Assembly (NCBI RefSeq): GCF_000346465.2
Contig: NC_034014.1
Coordinates: forward strand, 6,640,507 to 6,704,506
Source: Prunus persica
Taxonomy: Eukaryota; Streptophyta; Magnoliopsida; Rosales; Rosaceae
DNA: 64,000 nucleotides
Reading direction: 5' to 3'
This document shows, piece by piece, positions 55,444 through 64,000 of this stretch. The notes below the pieces were generated by a model. That model did not search any database, was not told the DNA's origin, and was given only the letters and a program-made list of their open reading frames with translations. The position numbers were made by a program, and so were the translations under genes. The stretch's first letter is position 1. Each line of letters opens with the position of its first letter.

Positions 55444-56081
55444 GGGCCTTTACGGGGATTGATCTAATTAAATTTTGTGAGCTCTATATTATGTGTGATA
55501 TTGTATAATGTTCTTGATATACTATATTTACGTATTATGAACTATTTGAATAATGTTGGCATAATTATATCATGTCATGGTAATTGGTTGGAGTTGTTGA
55601 GTGAAGAAGATAATTATGGAAAAGAGGGTAATGGGAAGGTTCTTTTGTGTAGTTGAGTCTAACCATTGTAGGGACTAAATTCAGGCGAGCCCGTATGCAC
55701 AATAGATTAGGAAATCGGCGGTATAATTGTCGATTGGGTGATTTGGGCTTGGAGATTAATGGTATAGACAAGATGACTAGCAAAAGAAGAATTATGGGAT
55801 AACTGTGATGGGTGTTAGTTTATATAATGGGGCATTCAGAATCACAGTGGTAAAATGCATGGTATAGGACATGCAGATTTGCTTGCCCTATTATATAGAT
55901 TAATGGGTTGGATAGAATTGAAGTTCATTCATGCATTGTTATTAATAATGTGATATTTGGTTGTGTGATTGCATGTCACTTAATTTAGTTATATCAATCT
56001 ACTGTGGTAAGGTCTCATGTCCCAACTGAGCTGTGGTTGCTCATCCCTCATCCTGTTTAATTTTTCAGATGAATTAGTGGG
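55444..56081 (+). other. LTR sequence right of the CACTA insertion
   Basis: This is the continuation of the LTR split by the CACTA element. It has no gene. Its end CATCCTGTTTAATTTTTCAG, then ATGAATTAGTGGGCAAGA, leads into a Cassandra LTR. Confidence 0.5.
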
Positions 56082-56086
56082 CAAGA

Positions 56087-56356
56087 TGTAACATCCCACA
56101 TCGACCAACAGAGAGGGGGTGATATGCCTTATATGTACATGCCCACCTTCATCTAGTACGAGGCCTTTTGGGAGCTCACTGGCTTCGGAGTCATGGGAAC
56201 TCCGAAGTTAAGCGAGTTGGGGCTAGAGCAATCCCAGGATGGGTGACCTACTGGGAAGTTGCTCGTGAATTCCCAGAAACAAAACTATGAGGGTAGAGAA
56301 TAAGGCCCAAATCGGACAATATCATGCTACGGCGGAGCTGATCTTGGGATGTGACA
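56087..56356 (+). mobile_element. Cassandra TRIM solo LTR, copy 3, best preserved
   Basis: 270 bp from TGTAACATCCCACATCG to GGGATGTGACA, with a perfect TSD CAAGA (56082-56086, 56357-56361). The 5S-like core is the best of the three: AACTCCGAAGTTAAGCGAG (box A), GGCTAGAGCAATCC and AGGATGGGTGACCTACTGGG (box C). No primer site follows, so it is a solo LTR. Confidence 0.92.
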
Positions 56357-56536
56357 CAAGAAAGGACTAAACCAGTTGAGGCTGAATTAGATAAGAGTGA
56401 TAGAGTTTTATTTATTTATTGTAACGTTGTAAGATTTTGGGAGCTTTTTTTATAAGAGAAGTTTATTTTAAACCCGGCTTCTTTTCTTTTTATTTTATTT
56501 TAGTTTTTATTTTCTCACGCGCCAGGCGCAGAGTTT

Positions 56537-57700
56537 CCACCGACCCTCGGAACTCAAGCCCATTTCTTAGGCCCAAACATGTGGGTAAACATAAAAGAGA
56601 AAATAGTCCATTACTTCAACCAAAATAGCCCAACACTTGATAAGGTTAACCTATTGATTTGATAAATCAACATTTTGTCTTAGAAGACCCATACAATTAG
56701 AAAAAGAAGCAGCAAAAGCCCCAGCACTTGGCTAGAGAACAGAGCCACGAAGAGAGCCTGGAGGTCCACGTGCGCAGAGCTGTTAGGAGGCTCCAGCACA
56801 TGGGAGGAAACAAGTTTCAAGCAAAAACATCCAAATGACCGGGGGATATTGGCGCGCAGACTGCTAGGAAGGGATTCACCCTTCGAACCAGCATGCATAC
56901 CCATTGCGTTCCCTCATCAGACCTGGCCATGGAAGAAGGAGGAAAACAAAGGAAGGGGATGGCTGGGAATGGGAGCTCTCCACTGAGGCAATTGCAGAAA
57001 GAGCATTGAGCTCCCCAAAATCCTTGTTTTTGTGCAATTGGGCAGAGGGAATTTCACCAAGATAGGATAAGTCAAGGGAGGAAATGAGAAATGAAGGGAA
57101 AGACTTGGCCAAATTGGATAGAAACCATTATGGTTTCTTGGAAAGAAGAAGCTTCCAGCGGCTATAAATGAAGCACATCTTACCCAACAACCAACAACCA
57201 CATCCAGAGAGCAAGCTTCCTCTCTCACATGCAAAACCCAGCAAATTCGTGCTCTATTCATCATTCTCCCCCATTTTCTCTCTTCTGGTAGACTGTTCTA
57301 ACATTTGACAGAGCATCTGTCAAGCTGCCGGAAAAACACTTAAGCCACCCATTCTCCTCTCTTTCCCTCATTCTCATCCAAACCTTCCTGCAAACCCTTC
57401 CTCTCTTACATTAACACCCCCATTTTTCCCCCAGGAACGCATAGCTTTCTCTTCAGTGCTAAACTTATGATAATTTTACTTCCATGCCACAAGCCTCTCA
57501 TGCCAAGCTAAAAAGTCTATCTGTAAGCTGTTGTTATTTTTGTTGATAAAGGTAATCAATGTGTTTCCTAAGGCTTCACTATCTTTTCGAAGCATTTTTG
57601 GGGCTTGATCTTTGAACTCAGACACAGGGGATAATTCCATCAATTGGCCTTTTACGACAGCCTAGTCCATTTGTAGCTGCCGAAAGAAAAAGCCCCTACA
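56537..57700 (+). repeat. Right portion of the left gypsy-like LTR
   Basis: 56537-56930 matches 61383-61769 closely (CCATTTCTTAGGCCCAAACA, AGAAAAAGAAGCAGCAAAAG, AAATGACCGGGGG). It continues as LTR to CCCCTACA before the primer site. Confidence 0.75.
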
Positions 57701-57704
57701 TAAA

Positions 57705-60700
57705 TTGGCGACTCTGCTGGGGATCAGGCTGTTATCTTCACCAATGCCTCCAAGGAAGATGGCCAAAAGCAATAAACCAAAGAAAATAAAAAGATAAGAA
57801 CATTTCCTCTTTCTTTTTCTTTTTTCCTTTATTGGCTATCCATTTTACACAACATGCATAATAAAGGTTACTGACATGTGCATTTTGCTTGTGTCTTAGA
57901 TCTCCATTCTTAAGCAAAATCAGATCTTGTACGAGGGCTGGGGGCTTAGGCAAATCTGTCATTCATGCCATTGAAGCGAACTACACATGCAAACTCCAAA
58001 ATACATGGGGGCTTCATGCCAAGCAAATCTGTTATAAAAATAATAATAAAATAAAAAAAAAAGGAGTCAAGCATAGGCACCTCAAAGTTTCTCATGCTAA
58101 CCCAAGTTATACGTCAGTTCCAAGAGCTGTGTGTACATTATTCACATACTTATAGCAAGTCCAAGCTATATCATTCCAAGCCAAGTTAAATTCTTCCAGC
58201 TCCTACTCTACAAGCAAAGAATTTCTGGCACTTGCCTTATTTCAAATCTTCTTAACCCCTATCCTATTTCAAACATCATGCCAGTGTATATGCTCCTTAA
58301 CCCCCAAAAGCTTAATTTATCCTTACAACAATTCAACAAACCCATTAAATCTCTAAAAGAAAACTCAAAGCAGTCTCAACAACTAACTTGTTCTTTGTCT
58401 CATCCAAAGTCTCTCTGGTCAAGCAATTCAAATCTTCCATAAGCCTTCATATGGCAAGTGAAGGTGTGAGCAACCAAAAACTCACCTTCATACCATCAAG
58501 TTCCTAACGAATCAGTAAGAAGATGACATTTCTCATGCTTTGGAACCTCTCAAATCAAGCCTGAAAAAGAAACAAGAGATTACGTTGGCCAGATCAGGTG
58601 CCGGAAGCATAATCGCTATTGAAGCATAATTTTTTTCAAAGACAAGTTGCAAGCAACCAAAACTCACTTTGATGCTATCAAAATCCTAGAAAATTAGACT
58701 TCTCATGCTTTGGAGGTTCTGAACAAGAGAATACGTTAGCCAAAATCAGGCGCTAGAAAGGTACTCATACACAAAGGGAGGCGCCGGAAGCAAAATTTTC
58801 TCAGAGCACAAGCAAACTCATCTATCAAGCATTTGAAAAAATTCACAGAGCGTAATACCAATCCACATGCCAAGAAATTTCATTTCATTCAAGCATTCCA
58901 AACAGTTTAGGCATTTCAAGCAAATTGAAGAACTCATGCTCTTGCGATAATACCATACGTCATTAAGGTCTCACGAAAATATTGCTCAAGATCATCCTCC
59001 AGCAATGCCCATCACTCTATGCCAAGAGAAAGGACATGCTAAATCATCAAACAAAAGCAACATGCCAAGCAAAACTTATACACAAGCTTTCCCACCATTC
59101 TAGCTGGAACATCCCACCTTTGGAAAATCACTAGAAATCAAGCTCACAACCAACAAATCCCAAACTTTCCATATTAGAAATAGACATATCAAGCTTCATT
59201 TTTCCAAAATTTTGTTACATTTAAAGCTAGGGAAGAAGTCAAACAGATTCTCAAAACATGCTATGCAGCAGAAACTGCACAATTCCAGCAGCTTAGCCCT
59301 TTGAAATTGCACCAAAAATTCATTTTTCCTTCAAATGGCACAAGACCAGTTTCAACATTGCAATTGAGAAGCCTGTTTTCATGTCCAACTCAGATTCCAA
59401 GAGAAACATTTCGAAAGTTCAAAGAACAGCCCACATGCTACTTTGAGATATTTTGACAAACACTTGGCATGGATTACCCAAGTAAGTTTGTATGACTCTT
59501 GTTTATCACCAAACTATAATCCTAAACCCGAAGCTCAACCTCATAATTCAATTTCTAGTTCACAAATTCTGGGAAATACAGAGGAACTCAAGCATTTAGG
59601 CATAGAAAACAAGCATGCAACAAAGGCATCAACATCGATCCAAGAACACGCTTAAGAAAAATGAAGACAGAGAGCACTACAATGGTTGGATGATCTTCGA
59701 TTTTGGATATGTTATAAACAACATAATTTTGAGTACATTTTGTGAAGTAAGTGCAATTATCTGAGCATTAGAAATTAAAAACACATGTCGAAGCATAATC
59801 TGTAGAAACTCCCAGCCATGGATGAACACAGAAGTTGCAGACCAGCAAATTTTACAGACTATAGTACTCAAGCAGATGAGCAACTTTGATCAAGGAATTT
59901 TTTAATCCGAGCTTCTGAAATATGACTTATGTACTGATGCACAATACCCACAGGTTTGGGTCTTGAAGAAGAAGAAGAAAGAAGAGAATGAGAGAAAACT
60001 AGAAAATACATCATGCCAAGCCAAGTCACGTTCTTCCAGCACATGCCTTATTTCAAACATCTTTCCAGCACATGCCTTATTTCAAACATCCTTCCAGCAC
60101 ATGCCCTATTTCAAACATTCTTCCAGCACTTGCCTTATTTCAAACATCCTTCCAGTACATGCCCTATTTCAAGCATTCTTCCAATATCTAGCCATCATGT
60201 CACACGCTATCACTTTTACTGAGGTTTTGTTCTCTAAATTCAAAGTGTTCGGAGGATGGTGTTGTAAACTTAAACGCAATGCTGAATCAAAGCTCATTGC
60301 ATCCACAACTCCAAGATTGGATCCCCACTATCCACTAGCACGTCTGGCTACTGTCAAATGACATCCATCATGCTAAATGTCCCAAAAGCCATATTAAACC
60401 ATGCTACCTTAGCCAAAACCAAGCATCCAAGCATACAAGCTAAAATCAAGCGTACACGCCAATGCCAATCATCCAAGCATACAACTCAAAATCAAGCATA
60501 CATGCCAATGCCAAGCATCAAGCCAAAATCAAGCGTACACACCAATGCCAAGCATTCAAGCATACAAAGCCAAAATCAAGCATACATGCCAATGCCAAGC
60601 ATCAAGCCAAAATCAAGCATACACGCCAATGCCAAGCACCAAGCCAAATACCAAGCATACATGCCAACATCAAGCATACATGCCAATACCAAGTCAATGC

Positions 60701-61117
60701 AACTCTTGCAAACCACGATCATGCAAAATCAAGCCTCTCTAGTCACTCAATCAAATAAATCATGCAAACTAAGTTATGTTGAGCTAATCCACCAAATTTT
60801 CTTCTCTGTCATGCCACAAAATAGGCCAACTGTTGCTAATTCCAGTAAATGACCTCCAAAATTATAGTGTCTAGGAAAGTTCTTCAAGGGAACACCCTCG
60901 GTGTTTAAGAAGGATTGGGTTTTAAGCGGGACCATTGCGACCCCTCCAACCTTCCCGGAAAAGACCTGGCTGTAATTTCAGAGACCCTTAACTGGTCATC
61001 CTTGAGTTGCTCATAAACCCATGCAATGTCATGCCACTGCAATTTATGTTGGGCTGGAAATTGATTATTCGGACCATTTCAATACACATTCATGGCCAAA
61101 ATAATCAAAGGGGCTAA
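57705..61117 (+). repeat. Internal region of gypsy-like element with short-unit tandem arrays
   Basis: No retroelement protein is found. About 60035-60185 has six copies of a 30-bp unit (TTCCAGCACATGCC, TATTTCAAACAT). About 60415-60715 has eight or more copies of a 35-45 bp unit (AAAATCAAGCATACA, GCCAATGCCAAGCATC). Long open frames through these arrays are by-products of the repeats. Confidence 0.65.
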
Positions 61118-61769
61118 TGTTTAGGCCCAAAAAATCCAAGGTTGGGCCCAAATATATTTCTAGCCCAGTACAACACCTAGCTTGGGAAGAAATCCAACTT
61201 GGGTACGCAAGAATTTGTCATATACGCTTGCACACTTGCCACGCCACGCTACAAGCTTAAGTGGGCCCAAGCCAGGCGAATGCCCGAGGCTTGCTTGAGT
61301 GGGTTGTGGTATGGACGGTAATGAATTGTCATGAGGCCCATTGATTGGCCGAGAAATGAAAGTCCCGGGTTGCTTGGGAGCCTCGGAACTCAAGCCCATT
61401 TCTTAGGCCCAAACATGTGGGTAAGCATAAAAGAGAAAATAGCTCATTACTTCAACCAAAATAGCCCAATACTTGATAAGGTTAACCCATTTATTTGATA
61501 AATCAACATTTTATCTTAGAAGGCCCATACAATTAGAAAAAGAAGCAGCAAAAGCCCCAGCACTTGGCTGGAGAACAAAGCCAGGAAGGGAGGCTGGAGG
61601 TCCATATGCGCAGAGCTGCTGGGAGGCTTCAGGACATGGGAGGGAACAAGTTTCAAGCAAAAACATCCAAATGACCGGGGGAAATTGGTGCACAGACTAC
61701 TAGGAGGGGAGTCACCCTTCGAACCAGCGTGCATACCCATTGTGTTCCCTCATCAGACCTGGCCATGGA
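61118..61769 (+). repeat. Right gypsy-like LTR, truncated
   Basis: Starts TGTTTAGGCC and is uninterrupted where the left copy is split. It ends abruptly at CCATGGAA, after which unrelated sequence follows. Confidence 0.75.
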
Positions 61770-62890
61770 ACTAGTCACCCTTTGGTTTTTAATTGAATTA
61801 TTTTTTGGTCTTTATGGAATATATGCTTGAGAGTTTATTTTTTATACTATGAATAGATATTTGGAAAATTGAATTAAAGAAGAGAATATTATTTGTATAA
61901 TAGTTATATAGAGGTTACGAACTTCACCATCATATGTGCATTCCCTGGTCACTATACCCACATGTGGCATTGGATTTTCCGGCGTGTGGGCTTCCTTGGT
62001 TACAGATTTTGGCATTGATGAATAATTGGAAATTGTGGATATGGTTTGGATATGTCGGAACCCGGGCACTCTTGGATATATACATACATACAGATTATAT
62101 ATATGTGTGTGTGTGGATTCGTTTTCGGTTGAGATTCTTGAACTTGTGCCTCGTGAGTACTTTGCTCAAGCATGAGTGTTGAAATCATGGTTTGGAAAGT
62201 GTTGTTCGGCATCATACGCCTTGGATAGGGTATGGTTGAGGGGATGAACAGATAAAGGGAAAGGAACTATTAAAGTGTTTAGTGGTTGCCTTGTCGAATT
62301 TGATGTTGTATTTGAATCTAAATTTAATCGTCAGCATTATTTTAAACAATCATATATTATCTAAATCGTGATAGTTGATATAAGAATTACGTGTGGTTTG
62401 ATCCCTCACAAAGGGGTACATAGGTAGCCTAGGGTTTTACCTAGGTGCAGTCACGGACTAAATTTTATTTCTGCAACTTCATTTGGGTAATTTGGATTTA
62501 GTCTTACTTCTTTTGTTTTTAATGAGTTTGGTTCTGGCTTTATTGTTAGTCCTGAAGCTCGGTTGCAACCAAGGCGTGATTAAATGCTATTACATAAATT
62601 GCAACCGGAGGCCTATTACGTAAATTGCATGTTATTATCTTGTGTATGCTACTGTTGGGCTGATTATGATTCTGTTTTAACAGGTTGAAAATATTTTTGG
62701 GAAATGTCCACTTTTTAGGGGAGACTCTGTCGAAATTTTGGCAAAAAGTCTCGTGCCCCTTTTCCTTATTTGAGAAAAGAGGCTATAGTATTAGTAAGTG
62801 GGCCCGACATCGGTGTGATGTCGGAATTTCCATAGGATTCATCCCGGGTTCCAAGGATTTCAGGGCGGATCCTGTTAGTATGTGACTTGA
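61770..62890 (+). mobile_element. Family A LTR, right part
   Basis: GGATATGTCGGAACCCGGGC (about 62058) and AGTGGGCCCGACATCGG then TGTGATGTCGG (about 62797-62823) parallel 37989-38020 and 38943-38970. This is the continuation of the family A copy that starts at 40711. Confidence 0.55.
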
Positions 62891-62989
62891 GTTAGAGTTG
62901 GAACCCTAATAGAAAAGTAAAAGTGAATTATAAATAAATAAATAAAAACCCAATTTATCTTTACATCCAGGAAAAGAAAAGCCCACCTA

Positions 62990-64000
62990 ATAATTTTATT
63001 TCGTAAGATGTCGGTGGTTTTCTTACGCCGTAATAAAGCGTTACAACGTTGCTAGGAATCTAATTACCATCGTCTAAATGTCGCAATTTTACTACTACAT
63101 GACGTATTAAGTACACCACTTGGTCTTTACACATATTATAAACGTCATTATCGTAGAAATAGTGTCAAGGTTGTTCCAACTAACCACGGAGGTTTATTCA
63201 TAAAGAGCGCCGTATTAACTTAATATACCACGTCCGCAAAAATACATTTTTGTCATGTAGAATTGTAAATAACCACGACGATTTATTCATAATGAGCGTC
63301 GTATTAACTTTATATACCACGTCTGCGAAAATACACTTTTGTTGTGTAAAATTGTAAATAACCACGGCGGTTTCGGAATACTAAAAGTCGTTTGACATTA
63401 TTAACAACCACGTTGGTTTCTACATGTATAGCATCGTATTAACATCCATACTAGGTCCGTTTTTATCAACACCGTCGTGTTATGAAACATTGCATTTCTA
63501 TATAAACTTTTGCGTCACCTGTCCTAAAATTTTACGTTTTCACAACCCAATAAAATATTTCACTCTCCTCTCAGTTTTCCTTCCCAAAGAGGCGTGTCTG
63601 AATCTCATCATCTTCCTCTCCTCCTCATCTTCGTCTCCAATTCTCCAAAGTTTACGTCTAAAGCAAACTTTCACTGCATGCCAAAGGTTACCTTTTTTTT
63701 CTCACTCTCTTTCTCCCCCCCCCCCCCCCCCCCTTTTTTTTTTTGGTCAAAATCATTTCTAAGTTTGATACTATGAAAGAAAGTGTCTGGAAACAAGACT
63801 CTGTTTTCAAAATAATGACATTTTCATTGTTTTGAATAATATAAGTATTCTCTCACTCTCATGACAGGTTTTTCCGTATTGTACTCTTAATAAGACGACA
63901 GTTTTTTCTTGTTTACATCGTTTTAATTACCACACCACGAAGGTAATTAACTCCATGCTATTGATAATTAAAATGACGTAAACAAGAGAAAACCGTCATC
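62990..64000. mobile_element. CACTA-like repeat region at the window edge
   Basis: Degenerate CGACG/CGTCG motifs (63250-63480: ACCACGACGATTTATTCATA, GAGCGTCG, ACACCGTCGTG) surround a promoter/leader-like stretch. That stretch has CTATATAAAC (about 63499-63508), a pyrimidine-rich leader and a CCAAAG|GTTACC donor near 63686. C and T homopolymers lie at 63714-63743. It may be the distal part of the element that starts at 39580. Confidence 0.5.

Larger units (their letters stand above)
41392..56536 (+). mobile_element. LTR (probably solo) nested in the gypsy-like LTR
   Basis: It runs from TTGTGAAACCCGGTATTT to about GTTTCCACCGAC. It contains the CACTA element (41974-55440) and a Cassandra LTR (56087-56356). 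Removing it restores the GGGAGCCTCGGAACTC join seen in the intact right LTR at about 61376-61391. Flanking CCTC is repeated on both sides, suggesting a TSD, but the ends are not sharp. Confidence 0.55.
41105..61769 (+). mobile_element. Non-autonomous Ty3/gypsy-like element (Tat/Ogre-type primer site), itself multiply invaded
   Basis: The left LTR begins TGTTGAGGCC (41107-41391), is interrupted, and resumes at CCTCGGAACTCAAGCCC (about 56537-57700). The right LTR begins TGTTTAGGCCCAAAAAATCC less its last C at 61118 and is uninterrupted across the same join (GGGAGCCTCGGAACTC), then truncates at 61769. After the left LTR comes TTGGCGACTCTGCTGG (57705), a tRNA-Arg-like primer site used by Tat/Ogre-type elements. 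AAAGGGGC precedes the right LTR. The internal region 57705-61117 has only short-repeat arrays and no pol, so it is non-autonomous. Confidence 0.62.

Noticed and set aside
59963..60852. 132- and 164-codon frames as genes
   Set aside because: They are translations of tandem repeats inside a non-autonomous LTR element, open in several frames at once.

Overview
This is a plant nuclear contig, most likely from a woody rosid and probably Rosaceae (Prunus or a relative). That placement is an inference from intron-rich plant genes, Cassandra-type LTRs carrying 5S rRNA sequence, a CACTA family with CGACG-type repeats and FBA-type F-box genes. It is AT-rich and dominated by transposable elements (TEs). 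A 347-base run of N marks an assembly gap at 50556-50902.

Region 1 (1-17.9 kb). A small two-exon gene (minus, 1386-1785) sits left of two non-autonomous DNA elements, an inverted-repeat element and a tRNA-Lys(CUU) gene (4650-4722, minus). A complete 6.7-kb LTR element (4929-11669, TSD CTAAT) follows. It has copia-like ends but no gag-pol. It carries antisense host F-box/kelch sequence, an array of small hairpins and an intact 183-codon antisense ORF. A second copy of the small gene lies at 13375-13782. Comparing the two copies gives exact empty sites for two insertions: a Pack-MULE (11767-13339) carrying most of a BES1/BZR1 brassinosteroid transcription factor gene, and a degenerate PIF/Harbinger element (13783-17621) inserted directly behind the start codon.

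Region 2 (17.9-39.6 kb). This part is the most gene-rich. An intact 12-exon DEAD-box RNA helicase of the HAS1/DDX18/RH51 type (31011-34855, 588 codons) has an upstream truncated paralogue (19228-22099) that keeps only the second RecA domain yet stays in frame. Further relics of its last exon lie at 29.3, 30.0 and 39.1-39.6 kb. A second duplication (about 22.5-25.5 kb and 26.9-29.3 kb) shares promoter and downstream intron but carries unrelated coding regions: an unrecognised protein with a 29-bp frameshifting repeat, and an intact 424-codon F-box protein. A SINE and hAT/Tourist MITEs are dated by this duplication.

Region 3 (39.6-64 kb). This is a nested TE stack. A degraded CACTA end is followed by a long-LTR family, then a non-autonomous Ty3/gypsy-like element, then another LTR. 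That LTR contains a complete 13.5-kb CACTA element (41974-55440, TSD TGA) and a Cassandra solo LTR. The CACTA element encodes a TNP2-type transposase and a second protein ending in a Ulp1/C48 protease domain. Its introns and spacers are packed with CGACG/CGTCG motifs, and it carries an antisense fragment of the 26S proteasome gene RPN6. CACTA-like repeats resume at the right edge.

The cellular genes are tRNA-Lys, the RH51-like helicase, the F-box gene and possibly the small duplicated gene. The main theme is gene-fragment capture by three unrelated TE classes within 64 kb: copia-like LTR, MULE and CACTA.
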